A stretch of 64,000 nt of DNA from Pseudalkalibacillus hwajinpoensis (GTDB lineage Bacteria; Bacillota; Bacilli; Bacillales; Guptibacillaceae). The position numbers and the translations under genes are program-made. Under the pieces are notes generated by a model. The model was not told where the DNA came from, made no database searches, and saw only the letters and a list, made by a program, of their open reading frames with translations. Location of the stretch: NCBI RefSeq assembly GCF_039851965.1, contig NZ_CP156674.1, positions 2,666,001-2,730,000 of the forward strand, in the 5' to 3' direction. Positions 33,451 through 42,337 of the stretch are shown piece by piece; position 1 is the first letter of the stretch; each line of letters starts with the position of its first letter.

Positions 33451-34302
33451 ATGAACGGAGGGTTAATCAGCATTCAAGAATCCATCACTTCTTTAAAGCC
33501 TTCAGAACGGAAAGTAGCAGAGTACATCATCAACTTTCCAGAAGAAGTGATCAACCTGTCGATTCAGAAGCTGTCAGAACGGACGGATGTTAGTGAAGCA
33601 ACGATCATCCGACTATCACGCACGCTAAACTATAGGGGATTTCAGGAGTTAAAGCTTCGGATTGCCGGTGATCTTGCGACAAAGCATTCGAGCAATACCT
33701 ACCAGGAGATCTCGATTGATGGGACAGTCGATTCGTTCATCGCAAATGTATCGAACAACAATATTCAATCGATCAATGATACCATCTCCGTTCTTTCGAA
33801 AGAAGAAGTCGAGAAAGCGATTGAAGCGCTAGGTCAGGCGAGAAAAATTGCTCTCTACGGCATCGGTGCATCCGGGTTAATTGCGCAAGACTTTAAACAA
33901 AAGCTCTCACGCATCAACCGCTGGTGTGAAGCAGCTGTCGATTATGATACGCAGGGCACGATCTCAGCAAACCTTGGTGAACAAGACGTCGTGTTTGGGA
34001 TCTCCTATTCAGGTCAGACGAAAGACATTATTGAATCGTTGAAAATTGCCAGAGATAACGGGGCAATTGTTATTACACTAACTAAATACGGCACAAATCC
34101 CGTGTCAGAGCTTGCTGATATCAAGCTGTTCACAAGCTCCCTTGAAAAAAGCATACGAAGCGGTGCCCTGAGCTCGCGCATTTCTCAGCTTAACGTGATT
34201 GATATTTTATACGTTGGCATGACAAGCCGCGATTACGAGGAGAGTGTTGCGGCGCTTGAACGCACCCGAAAAGCTGTTGAGGATTTAAAAAAGCATGTGT
34301 GA
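33451..34302 (+). CDS. murR: RpiR-family regulator MurR
   Basis: The 283-residue protein has the RpiR helix-turn-helix (residues about 10-75; SEATIIRLSRTLNYRGFQELKLRI) and a C-terminal SIS sugar-phosphate-binding domain (ALYGIGASGLIAQDFKQKL, ISYSGQTKDIIESL). E. coli MurR uses MurNAc 6-phosphate as its ligand. Here the gene heads the unit containing murQ, so the same ligand is likely. AAAGGAGG precedes the ATG. The final 8 bases overlap the next gene. Confidence 0.88.
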   Translation: MNGGLISIQESITSLKPSERKVAEYIINFPEEVINLSIQKLSERTDVSEATIIRLSRTLNYRGFQELKLRIAGDLATKHSSNTYQEISIDGTVDSFIANVSNNNIQSINDTISVLSKEEVEKAIEALGQARKIALYGIGASGLIAQDFKQKLSRINRWCEAAVDYDTQGTISANLGEQDVVFGISYSGQTKDIIESLKIARDNGAIVITLTKYGTNPVSELADIKLFTSSLEKSIRSGALSSRISQLNVIDILYVGMTSRDYEESVAALERTRKAVEDLKKHV

Positions 34303-35317
34303 ATTTAATACGTATTTACACGAACTTGTTACTCAGAAGGAGCTCCCAGGCGGAGTTCTTCACGTCCAGCATAAAGGAAAGGTCGTTTTTCATCAGGCTT
34401 ACGGCGGCTTTATTGACCGTAACCATCAAACCCACACCATGACCACAACAACACGATTTGATCTTGCCTCCCTTACAAAAGTGGTGGCAACCCTTCCATC
34501 GATTCTATGGTTGGTTGATAAGAGCACACTCGAATTCGATCACGCCATTCAAACCTACATCCCAGAATTTAAGCATCCAGACGTTACCATTCAGCATGCA
34601 CTTACGCATACAACAGGTCTACCGGCAGACCTTGCTCCAGCCGTTAAGCGTGATGAAGTGCGCGATATCCTTACTGATATCACATGTTTAGAATTATTAC
34701 ACACTCCGGGCAGTCAGGTTCAATACAGCGACCTCGGCATGATTTTGCTTGGAATAGTCGTCGAAAAGGTAAGCGGTTTGCCGCTTTCGACGTTCAGTGA
34801 ACACCGTTTATTCAAGCCGTGGGGACTAATGAATACAACCTTCAACCTGACTAAAGCTGACCATATTGCTTCGACAGAATGGTACGAAAATCAGTACATT
34901 CAGGGCAAAGTACATGATGAAAAAGCGCTTCATCTCGGCGGTGCAAGCGGAAGCGCAGGCCTTTTTTCAACGGCGAGCGATGTTGGTAAATTTGGTCACT
35001 ATTTTCTTTATCCAGATACGCAACAGGAACTTTCGAAAGCTCTTATGAAGAGTGCACAGACACACTTTATGCAAAACAGAGGCCAGAGCTTTGAGGTATG
35101 GAGCGGACATGGGGCTCCGCTATCATGTGGAAGGAGGTGGTCAGAAGGAAGCTTCGGCCACACGGGGTTTACAGGAACAAGTCTGTGGATTGATCCACAG
35201 GAGGAGCTGATCGTAACCTTCTTAACGAATATGATTCATTACGGAAGACAGCACAACATGGTCCGGATCAGGCCGCATCTTCATTCCATGATCCATGCTT
35301 ATTTTACTAACCAATAA
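34295..35317 (+). CDS. Serine hydrolase of the AmiE/beta-lactamase family without a signal peptide
   Basis: The 340-residue protein starts directly with MCEFNTYLHELV and has no signal peptide or membrane helix, so it is predicted to be cytoplasmic. Catalytic motifs are S59-L-T-K62, YSDLG and HTGFTGT, as in the two exported relatives in this window. Placed between murR and the ABC transporter with an 8-base overlap, it may remove peptides from imported muropeptides or anhydro/MurNAc-peptides inside the cell, which would be a distinct role from AmiE. An esterase role is possible. A non-classical export route cannot be excluded. Confidence 0.82.
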   Translation: MCEFNTYLHELVTQKELPGGVLHVQHKGKVVFHQAYGGFIDRNHQTHTMTTTTRFDLASLTKVVATLPSILWLVDKSTLEFDHAIQTYIPEFKHPDVTIQHALTHTTGLPADLAPAVKRDEVRDILTDITCLELLHTPGSQVQYSDLGMILLGIVVEKVSGLPLSTFSEHRLFKPWGLMNTTFNLTKADHIASTEWYENQYIQGKVHDEKALHLGGASGSAGLFSTASDVGKFGHYFLYPDTQQELSKALMKSAQTHFMQNRGQSFEVWSGHGAPLSCGRRWSEGSFGHTGFTGTSLWIDPQEELIVTFLTNMIHYGRQHNMVRIRPHLHSMIHAYFTNQ

Positions 35318-35329
35318 GGGGGAAAAGTT

Positions 35330-36607
35330 TTGAAGAAAATGAGAGCGTTTACGTTAGTTGGGTTTCTAGCCTTTATTCTTGTTTTATCAGCATGTAGCTC
35401 TGAAAGTGGAGGCAATGGAGGAGATTCAGAAGCGAGCGAAGACAGCGTTACATTGACAATTGGAAGTTGGAGAACAGAAGACAAAGCAAGCTATCAGAAG
35501 GTGATTGATAAGTTTAATGAAGAGAACCCAGACATTAACATCGAGTTCAAACCATCGAAGAATACTGAATACAATACAATTTTAAATACATCGCTTCAAA
35601 GCGGTGAGGGACCGGACATTCTTCACCTTCGTCCATATGCACCGGGAATTGAGCTTGCCGATGCAGGCTATCTTGAGCCGCTTGACGGATTAGAGGGACT
35701 TGATCAATATCCAGAGGAAACGCTAGCAGCGTCGAAAGGATCTGATGACAAGCAATACGGTGTACCACTGAACATCAGTACAACGCAAATGTTCTACAAT
35801 AAGCAAATCTTTGAAGACCTTGGTCTTGAAGAGCCTCAAACATGGGAAGAATTCATGACGCTTAATGAGACGCTTATGGATGAAGGCATTACACCTATTT
35901 CACTTGGAACAAAAGAAGGCTGGCTGCTGTCACTTTCACACGGTATTTTCGGACCAGCGCATTATGGCGGCAATGAATTTGTTGAGAAAATCACAGCTGG
36001 AGAATCAGATTTTACTAGTGAAGAGTTCCAGAGCTCAATTGAAGCAATGGATGAATTAAAACAGTTTTTCCCTGAGAACTATGAAGGGCTTGGGATGGAG
36101 GATATTCGCACGATGTTCTTCACAGGTGATGTAGCGATGTTCCCGCTTGGAAGCTGGGAAATTGAAGTGCTTCGTGAAATGAACCCTGAGCTTGAGCTTG
36201 GTTTCTTCCCAATGCCGTCTGCTGTTGGAAAAGACCCGACGATTACAACTTGGGTAGATGGATCATATGCGATCAATGCAAATTCTGAGCACAAGGATGC
36301 CGCAAAGAAATTCCTGCAGTTTATGACAACAGAGGAATTCGGAACAATGTTCACAGAAGAATTTAAAATGATCAGTGCGATTCCAGGGATTGAATCAGAA
36401 GATCAGCTTGTAAATGATCTTGGTAAAGCTGTAGAAGAGCAATCGACGCCATACATGATGCTTGTTCATTTTTCAGGAGGTAATCCTTCTACGAAAGCAA
36501 CGATTGAAACAGAGCTACAGGGCATGTACCTTGGCGAACGTACGCCAGAAGAAGTAGCGAATGCCGTTCAGGAAAGCGCCAAGTCCTGGTATGAGCCACT
36601 ACAATAA
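35330..36607 (+). CDS. ABC sugar transporter, substrate-binding lipoprotein
   Basis: The 425-residue receptor starts at TTG (AAGGGGGAAA upstream) with a lipoprotein signal, lipobox VLSAC (Cys22), then a CUT1-type sugar-binding fold: VTLTIGSWRTEDKASYQKVIDKFNEE is the standard start, GVPLNISTTQMFYNKQIFEDLG and WVDGSYAINANSEHKDAAKKFLQFM follow. Its place between murR and murK/murQ makes MurNAc or a MurNAc-containing disaccharide the probable ligand. No ATP-binding subunit is encoded in the cluster, as usual for CUT1 systems that share MsmX-type ATPases. Confidence 0.87.
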   Translation: MKKMRAFTLVGFLAFILVLSACSSESGGNGGDSEASEDSVTLTIGSWRTEDKASYQKVIDKFNEENPDINIEFKPSKNTEYNTILNTSLQSGEGPDILHLRPYAPGIELADAGYLEPLDGLEGLDQYPEETLAASKGSDDKQYGVPLNISTTQMFYNKQIFEDLGLEEPQTWEEFMTLNETLMDEGITPISLGTKEGWLLSLSHGIFGPAHYGGNEFVEKITAGESDFTSEEFQSSIEAMDELKQFFPENYEGLGMEDIRTMFFTGDVAMFPLGSWEIEVLREMNPELELGFFPMPSAVGKDPTITTWVDGSYAINANSEHKDAAKKFLQFMTTEEFGTMFTEEFKMISAIPGIESEDQLVNDLGKAVEEQSTPYMMLVHFSGGNPSTKATIETELQGMYLGERTPEEVANAVQESAKSWYEPLQ

Positions 36608-36626
36608 GTCATAAGGGGCGGAGAAT

Positions 36627-37577
36627 ATGAAACCAGCCATGAATTCAGTTGTCAAAATTAAAAAACAGAGGGACTGGAAAAGATGGACCATCCATCTTTT
36701 CCCTATTCCCGCCTTGATTATTTATGGGCTTTTTATTGTGTATCCATTGTTTGCAGCACTTACCTATAGCTTCTTTGATTGGAAGGGGATAGTACGCGGT
36801 GAGTTTGTTGGTTTAAAGAATTTCAGAGACCTGTTTACGCTTGAACCTTTTTCAGGCTTATTCTGGAATGCCTTCGGCCACAACATTTTGTATTTCGTGC
36901 TTCAGATGATTTTCCAGAATGGCCTCGCCTTTATTCTTGCTTATATTATTTACAAAAAAGTAAAAGGCTCTGAATTTCTGAAAATCGCTTACTTTCTGCC
37001 GAGACTCTTATCCGTTATCGTTGTCGGTTTTCTATGGAAACTGATTTTAAATCCAAACTACGGAGCACTGAATGTGATTCTAGAAAAGCTAGGTTTGGAG
37101 CAATTGCAAAAGGCCTGGCTCGGTGATCCGGATACGGCTCTTATTTCGATTATTCTCGTCAACTGTTGGTATGGAATAGGATTCGGGGTGCTTATTTTTC
37201 TTGCTGGTTTGCAGTCGATTCCGAAAGAACTGTTTGAAGCAGGCAAGCTTGATGGTGCTGATGGCTTTTCGATGATTCGAAAAATCGTCTTACCGTTAAT
37301 GGTGCCATCATTCATGATCATGACGGTCCTGACGTTCATTCAATCATTTGAAGCGTTTGAACTTGTCTACGCTATGCAGGGATCGCAGGGTGAACCCTAC
37401 CATTCAACAGATACGCTTGCGGTTTATTTCTATCGTCTCGCATTTGGTGGATCGGCGGGAGGATCGACAACCGCTGTAGGACTCGGATCGGCGCTTGCAG
37501 TTGTTCTATTCCTGTTCATCTCGTTCTTTACCGCGCTCTATCTCAGATACATGCAGAAAAAACAAGTGGATATGTAA
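36627..37577 (+). CDS. ABC sugar transporter permease 1 (MalF-like)
   Basis: The 316-residue permease has six or so helices and the EAA loop with the ATPase-contacting motif (ELFEAGKLDGADGFSMIRKIVLPLM). The N-terminal segment FPIPALIIYGLFIVYPLFAAL is characteristic of CUT1 MalF/UgpA-type subunits. It pairs with the next permease and the receptor to import an amino sugar, probably MurNAc. It starts 19 bases after the receptor stop; RBS GGGGCGGAG is reasonable. Confidence 0.88.
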   Translation: MKPAMNSVVKIKKQRDWKRWTIHLFPIPALIIYGLFIVYPLFAALTYSFFDWKGIVRGEFVGLKNFRDLFTLEPFSGLFWNAFGHNILYFVLQMIFQNGLAFILAYIIYKKVKGSEFLKIAYFLPRLLSVIVVGFLWKLILNPNYGALNVILEKLGLEQLQKAWLGDPDTALISIILVNCWYGIGFGVLIFLAGLQSIPKELFEAGKLDGADGFSMIRKIVLPLMVPSFMIMTVLTFIQSFEAFELVYAMQGSQGEPYHSTDTLAVYFYRLAFGGSAGGSTTAVGLGSALAVVLFLFISFFTALYLRYMQKKQVDM

Positions 37578-37592
37578 GGGAAGGAGGATATT

Positions 37593-38417
37593 ATGAACCA
37601 TACCATCTGGACGAAGCCGTTTTACTATGTGTTTGCTTTCTTAATCGCATCTGTCAGCATCTATCCTATTCTATTAATGATCCTCTCTTCGTTTAAAACA
37701 AGCGCTGAAATTTTCACTAATCCGCTTGCGTTTCCGAAGACATTCAACCTTGATACGTACCGGAATCTGCTTGAGATCATTCCGTTTACAACGTATTTCA
37801 TGAACAGCGTGTTTGTAAGCGTCGTGTCAGTCCTGTTAATTCTCATCACTTCATCACTTGCAGCCTTTTACATCGCGCGATTTACGTTTGTCTGGAATAA
37901 CATTATCTTCTTTTTCTTTCTTATGGGAATGATGCTTCCAATTAAACTAGGAATCGTGCCGCTTTTTATATTAATGAAGGATCTTAATCTATTAAACTCC
38001 CTCTGGTCACTTATTTTTATGTATGTTGCAACCGGTATTCCATTGTCGATTCTCATTCTAACTGGGTTCTTCAGAACGATGCCGCGGGAGCTTGAAGAAG
38101 CAGCACGAATTGATGGGGCAGGAAATCTTCGCATTCTATGGAATGTTGTTCTTCCGCTGATGAGACCGGCGCTGGGAACGGTAATGATCATTCAATTTAT
38201 CCAGTCCTGGAATGATTTCTTCTTCCCACTGATTTTCATAACGGATGATATGAAGAAGACTATTCCAGTTGGCATGCTTTCGCTGTTTGGAGAATATTCG
38301 GCAGACTGGGGTGCGCTTTTCGCCGGGCTTACTCTTGCATCATTGCCAATGATCGTTCTCTTCTTCATTGCCTCAAAACAGTTCATGGAGGGACTTACGC
38401 AAGGTGCAATCAAATAA
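37593..38417 (+). CDS. ABC sugar transporter permease 2 (MalG-like)
   Basis: The 274-residue permease has the CUT1 MalG pattern: SIYPILLMILSSFKTSAEIF after helix 1 and the EAA motif ELEEAARIDGAGNLRILWNVVLPLMRPAL (about 166-194). It forms the channel with permease 1. AAGGAGG precedes the ATG. Its last 14 bases overlap the start of the kinase gene in another frame, suggesting coupling. Confidence 0.88.
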   Translation: MNHTIWTKPFYYVFAFLIASVSIYPILLMILSSFKTSAEIFTNPLAFPKTFNLDTYRNLLEIIPFTTYFMNSVFVSVVSVLLILITSSLAAFYIARFTFVWNNIIFFFFLMGMMLPIKLGIVPLFILMKDLNLLNSLWSLIFMYVATGIPLSILILTGFFRTMPRELEEAARIDGAGNLRILWNVVLPLMRPALGTVMIIQFIQSWNDFFFPLIFITDDMKKTIPVGMLSLFGEYSADWGALFAGLTLASLPMIVLFFIASKQFMEGLTQGAIK

Positions 38418-39372
38418 AAGCTACTATATTGGCATTGACGGCGGCGGAACGAAAACGGAGGGGCTCTTATGCGATTGTGACGGTGTGATTCTTGTGAAAA
38501 GCACCGCTGGGTCGACGAATCTTAAATCGCGTGAGGAAGAAGATGTGCGTGCGGCGATTCACCATGTAATGAAAGAGTTAATCGATGGGGTACATGGTAG
38601 ATTGATAGCGGGCATTTTTGTATCAACCGCAGGCGGTGACCGAGAAGAAGATCAGCAGCGCTGGAAAAAATGGATCACGCAGGTGTTTCCGGATTTCGGT
38701 GGAGTTATGATGGTAAGAAACGATGCCTACGGCGCGCTTGCAAGCGGGACTTTTTCGATGGAAGGAACGGTTTTGATTGCTGGAACAGGATCAATAGCTT
38801 ATTCCATTAATGATGAATCGAAACGGGTAGGTGGCTGGGGCTATCTGTTCGGTGATGAAGGTAGTGGGTATGACATCGGAAGACAAGCGCTTCGTAAGGT
38901 TGCGATGATGCATGATGGAAGAGAAGAAGGCGATGAAGTGTTTAGCAATGAGGTGCTAGCTTTTCTGAATCTGAAAAGTTCACCTGAGATTATTACAGCT
39001 ATTTATGAGGATCCTTACGCTCGCATGAAAATTGCTTCGCTTGCTCGGATCGTGCTCGTACTTGCAGAACGGAAGAATCGTACTGCAGAGCTGATTGTCA
39101 AAAGCGCAATAGATCATTTAATTGGTTTGGTAAAAGCAATTGAGGTAGGGAATGGCAAACTTGTTATTTGTGGAGGACTCTTCCAATCTATCTTTTTTAG
39201 AAGAAGCTTTATTAAGAGAATGGTTGAGAAAAATGTGATCAGCGAGGTTAATTATCCAACCCTTTCTCCAGCAGCAGGAGCCTGTATTTGTGCTCTGATC
39301 ACTGGAGGTATCTCGATAACAGTACAACTGAAAGAAAATTTGATGTCGTCTCATCACGCGATTGACGGCTAA
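38404..39372 (+). CDS. murK: BadF/BadG-type amino sugar kinase, probable MurNAc kinase
   Basis: The 322-residue ASKHA-fold kinase begins SYYIGIDGGGTKTEGLLCD (phosphate 1 loop) and has VRNDAYGAL, LIAGTGSIAYSI and GGWGYLFGDEGSGYDIGRQAL, typical of GlcNAc/MurNAc kinases of the BadF/BadG/BcrA/BcrD family. Clostridium MurK is a characterised member. Before murQ, and with an ABC importer instead of a PTS permease, it likely makes MurNAc 6-phosphate (and perhaps GlcNAc 6-phosphate). I choose GTG at 38404, with GGAGGG 11 bases upstream; the open frame from 38368 adds 12 residues unlike the family. Confidence 0.85.
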   Translation: MQSNKSYYIGIDGGGTKTEGLLCDCDGVILVKSTAGSTNLKSREEEDVRAAIHHVMKELIDGVHGRLIAGIFVSTAGGDREEDQQRWKKWITQVFPDFGGVMMVRNDAYGALASGTFSMEGTVLIAGTGSIAYSINDESKRVGGWGYLFGDEGSGYDIGRQALRKVAMMHDGREEGDEVFSNEVLAFLNLKSSPEIITAIYEDPYARMKIASLARIVLVLAERKNRTAELIVKSAIDHLIGLVKAIEVGNGKLVICGGLFQSIFFRRSFIKRMVEKNVISEVNYPTLSPAAGACICALITGGISITVQLKENLMSSHHAIDG

Positions 39373-39384
39373 TGGAGTGGAGAG

Positions 39385-40299
39385 ATGAAGATGACTGACG
39401 TGAACGAGACGGCAAACACGGAAATGAGAAACGCGAAATCGGAAGCCCTTCATCAATTTACAACGCTTGAAATTATCGAGCTGATGAATGAAGAAGATCA
39501 CAGCGTACCAGTGATTGTTAAGGGAGCTCTGTCTCAAATAGAGAAGGTGATTGATCAAGCGGTAACTGTCATGAAGAATGGAGGGAAACTCTTTTATTTC
39601 GGAGCTGGTACAAGCGGCCGTCTTGGCGTGCTTGATGCTTCTGAGTGCCCGCCAACGTTCGGCGTTGCTGCAGATCTTGTAAATGGCATTATCGCAGGAG
39701 GCGATCGCGCGCTCCGCTATCCGATTGAAGGCGCAGAAGACAGTAAAAAGACGGGCGCAGAGGATGTTAGAAAATATGTTGGAGTGAACGATATGGTGAT
39801 CGGAATTGCTTCAAGCGGGCGAACGCCATATGTGATAGGAGCGATAGAAGCTGCAATGAAGATGGGTGTTCGAACAGCAGCCATTTCTTGCAACAGTGGG
39901 GCTAAGCTTTCGACCCTTGTTACATATCCGATTGAATTGCCGGTAGGAGCTGAAGTCGTGACCGGATCAACCCGGCTAAAAGCCGGTACCGCACAAAAGA
40001 TGGTTTTAAATATGATTACAACCGCCTCAATGATCAAGCTCGGCAAAGTGTATCGGAATCTAATGGTGAACGTCCAGGCCTCTAATGAAAAACTTCGGAA
40101 GCGGACGGTTTCGATTATTCAGGAGTTAACGGGAGTCGGAGAAAAAGAAGCTGCAAACTATAGCGAGCAGGCAGAAGGCGATGCACGGATAGCGATATTG
40201 ATGATTTTGATGAAAATAGGGGCGAAAGAAGCAAACGAAATACTAGATCGGAAAGATGGGAATTTTGCGGAGGTGATGGAGGGGATAGAGGGGGAGTGA
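39385..40299 (+). CDS. murQ: N-acetylmuramic acid 6-phosphate etherase
   Basis: The 304-residue SIS-domain lyase carries the MurQ signature GAGTSGRLGVLDASECPPTFG region (about 64-84) with its catalytic glutamate, IAGGDRAL, and VTGSTRLKAGTAQK in the second half. It splits MurNAc 6-phosphate into GlcNAc 6-phosphate and D-lactate, feeding amino sugar catabolism. Last gene of the murR unit, followed by a terminator. The start is ATG 39385 with GGAGAG directly upstream; an in-frame ATG two codons later is an alternative. Confidence 0.95.
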   Translation: MKMTDVNETANTEMRNAKSEALHQFTTLEIIELMNEEDHSVPVIVKGALSQIEKVIDQAVTVMKNGGKLFYFGAGTSGRLGVLDASECPPTFGVAADLVNGIIAGGDRALRYPIEGAEDSKKTGAEDVRKYVGVNDMVIGIASSGRTPYVIGAIEAAMKMGVRTAAISCNSGAKLSTLVTYPIELPVGAEVVTGSTRLKAGTAQKMVLNMITTASMIKLGKVYRNLMVNVQASNEKLRKRTVSIIQELTGVGEKEAANYSEQAEGDARIAILMILMKIGAKEANEILDRKDGNFAEVMEGIEGE

Positions 40300-40312
40300 G
40301 TGAATAAATATT

Positions 40313-40342
40313 AAGGGCCTCTACAATAATAGAGGGCCTTTT
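40313..40342 (+). terminator. Terminator after murQ
   Basis: AAGG, one mismatch, CCTCT, 8-base loop, AGAGG, mismatch, CCTT, then TTATTGTTT. It closes the murein-recycling operon. The following 40343-40478 is AT-rich and holds no gene I can support. Confidence 0.8.
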
Positions 40343-40478
40343 ATTGTTTGTAAAAATTTTAAAGGTCTACAGTGGAAATTAGAACAAAAAATATGAAAAT
40401 GTTAAAAATTTTTTTGAGAGAATTTTAAGTTAAAAATCAAATATAGTTTAAGTGGTTTTTTGTAAAAAGGATAAAGGT

Positions 40479-40613
40479 AGAGAACATAAGGTGTTAACTA
40501 GAGAAAAAACAAATGAATATCTTAAAGATCCGTTTATTTATATAAAGCTTATATTTCCTTATCTGAAAATTTGTAATTTGGCTGTTGACATGTTCTTTAT
40601 ATAGAACTAAAAT
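40479..40613 (+). promoter_or_regulatory. eps operon promoter with SinR-type boxes
   Basis: A textbook promoter, TTGACA (40585-40590), 17-bp spacer, TAAAAT (40608-40613), has within its spacer GTTCTTT (40592-40598) and the inverted half AGAAC (40603-40607). GTTCTTT matches the SinR recognition heptamer GTTCTYT. A second perfect heptamer lies on the minus strand at 40479-40485 (GTTCTCT). A sinR-like gene is in the same cluster. Confidence 0.75.
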
Positions 40614-40765
40614 AGTAAATAATCACAGTTACTAGAAAACAAAAATTACTTCGAGAGGCTTGTTTTTATCTATGAATTTCCTCTGGTAGTAGAATTTTGG
40701 AATAGGGTGTTCATTATAAAGAATAAGCAGGGTAAGGGTAAAACTCTATTAAAAAGGTGGGCCTT

Positions 40766-41500
40766 ATGACTAAAATTCAATATGGAAATGGTAGCGAAAT
40801 TTCTCAAGACAAGGAAATTAATTTAAAAGATTATTTTGAAGTTATTAAATCGCGTTTATGGATTGTAATTGTTTTTGCCATCCTTACCACAACGGGAGGT
40901 TATTTCTATAGCCAATATACGAGCGTGCCACTTTATGAAACTTCGACAAGAATTATTATTGGTACAGAAAATCAAGATATGAAGACTTTAATGGTTATGA
41001 TTAAAGATCCTATCATCATGGAAAAAGTAAAAAACGAATTGAATTTACAGGGTTCCGCTGAAGGTATTGCAAGTAGAATTACGGTTGAGCAGGTCGACGA
41101 ATCAAGAGTTGTAAGAATTTCAGTAATAGATACTAATCCTGAAGCTGCAGTTGTAATTGCGAATGCCACTGCCAAAACATATAAGAGTGAAATCGTTAAG
41201 CTTTTAAACTTCAAGGAAGTTCAGTTGTTATCTGAGGCGAAACTTAATCCATACCCTATTAATGAATCTCAAAATAAAGTTGTAATGGCTGCAGCGATTT
41301 TCGGAATAATTGCTGGAGTAGGGTTAATCTTTTTACTAGATTCATTGGATGGTTCAGTAAAACGTGAAAGTGACGTTGAAACAATACTAGGAGTACCTGT
41401 TATAGGGAGTGTATCAAATATGAATAAGAAGAAATTTGTATCTAAGAAGAGGAAAGCAAAAGGCTATGAGGTTAGGAGTGAGTCAGTTGACGTTAAATAA
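40766..41500 (+). CDS. epsA: Polysaccharide co-polymerase / kinase activator (YveK/EpsA)
   Basis: The 244-residue membrane protein has a first helix (about 30-50; LWIVIVFAILTTTGGYFYS), a Wzz extracellular domain with the proline-rich segment before the second helix (SEAKLNPYPINESQNKVVMAAAIFGIIAGVGLIFLLD), and a short basic tail. It acts with EpsB to control chain length and export. ATG at 40766 with AAGGTGGG is preferred to GTG 9 bases earlier. It is the first gene of the eps operon and overlaps epsB. Confidence 0.88.
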   Translation: MTKIQYGNGSEISQDKEINLKDYFEVIKSRLWIVIVFAILTTTGGYFYSQYTSVPLYETSTRIIIGTENQDMKTLMVMIKDPIIMEKVKNELNLQGSAEGIASRITVEQVDESRVVRISVIDTNPEAAVVIANATAKTYKSEIVKLLNFKEVQLLSEAKLNPYPINESQNKVVMAAAIFGIIAGVGLIFLLDSLDGSVKRESDVETILGVPVIGSVSNMNKKKFVSKKRKAKGYEVRSESVDVK

Positions 41501-42143
41501 GACAGGACGAGCTACCTTAAAGAAAAGAAACCTTATTACCTTATCAAATTCAAACTCAATTATTTCAGATCAGTTTCGAACCATTCGTACGAACATGCGT
41601 TTTTTAGCGAAAGAAAATGAGGAGCGTGTTTTTCTTATATCATCTCCTGGTGTGGGAGAAGGCAAGTCTACAACTACTGCAAACTTGGCTGTTTCAATGG
41701 CGCAACAAAAAGAGAAAGTATTATTAATTGATGCAAATCTTCGTTCTCCCATTGTAGATCAGATTTTCAAAATATCGAATGAGATAGGACTAACAGATGT
41801 CTTAAGTTACAAAAAAACATTTCAGGAAGCCGTTCATCATTCTGAAATAGGAAGGCTTGAAATTCTTACTAGTGGATTACCAGTAAGCAATCCAGCAGAA
41901 CTATTAGGAAATGAAATGATGAGAGAACTACTTGAAACAGTGGCTCGTACTTATGATATTGTATTAATCGATTCACCTTCTGTCCTAGCTTCCACAGAAA
42001 CGAGGATGCTTGCTAACATTTGTGATGGGGTTATTCTGGTCTTAAATAGAGGGAAAACAGAACTTGAAAACGCGGCGAAAGCTAGAAGAGTACTTGAACT
42101 TGCTCATGCGAATCTCCTTGGAGCAATCATAAATAAGAAGTGA
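41487..42143 (+). CDS. epsB: CpsD/EpsB-type BY-kinase ATPase
   Basis: The 218-residue P-loop protein has Walker A SSPGVGEGKSTTTANLA, Walker A' VLLIDANLRSP and Walker B YDIVLIDSPSV, the BY-kinase arrangement. TTG at 41487 is chosen: AGGAG lies 8 bases upstream and the N-terminus then resembles B. subtilis YwqD. The C-terminus stops at LLGAIINKK right after the ATPase core, lacking the tyrosine-rich tail that such kinases normally phosphorylate. A partner tail or altered regulation is therefore implied. Confidence 0.87.
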   Translation: MTLNKTGRATLKKRNLITLSNSNSIISDQFRTIRTNMRFLAKENEERVFLISSPGVGEGKSTTTANLAVSMAQQKEKVLLIDANLRSPIVDQIFKISNEIGLTDVLSYKKTFQEAVHHSEIGRLEILTSGLPVSNPAELLGNEMMRELLETVARTYDIVLIDSPSVLASTETRMLANICDGVILVLNRGKTELENAAKARRVLELAHANLLGAIINKK

Positions 42144-42149
42144 CTATGG

Positions 42150-42305
42150 GATGTTGTTCGTTATTAAGAATAGAATCGCAACAACTTAATAATCTGGCGA
42201 TGCCTTCTTGCCATTATCAATGTAGGCACTCGGTCATACTGTGGGTTTACGAACCTTAGACGCCAGTCGTCGATAGTGTGGTGTGAGGATGGGTTAGATG
42301 CCCAT
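42150..42305 (+). ncRNA. Candidate EAR (eps-associated RNA) antitermination element
   Basis: The spacer between epsB and epsC, exactly where EAR lies in B. subtilis, contains a GC-richer structured block in otherwise AT-rich DNA. Long-range pairs include CTGGCG (42194-42199) with CGCCAG (42261-42266), TTATTAAG with CTTAATAA (42184-42191), and a local GGTT-TAC-GAACC hairpin (near 42245-42255). EAR lets RNA polymerase read through downstream terminators in long eps operons. An intrinsic terminator follows at once. The family assignment rests on position and my memory of the sequence. Boundaries are approximate. Confidence 0.75.
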
Positions 42306-42337
42306 TATTATATTTATGAAGTAGAAATTAATTCTTT

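Noticed and set aside
42150..42305. c-di-GMP riboswitch in the epsB-epsC spacer
   Set aside because: The GEMM-type conserved core and tetraloop receptor are not seen; the position and pairing fit EAR better.
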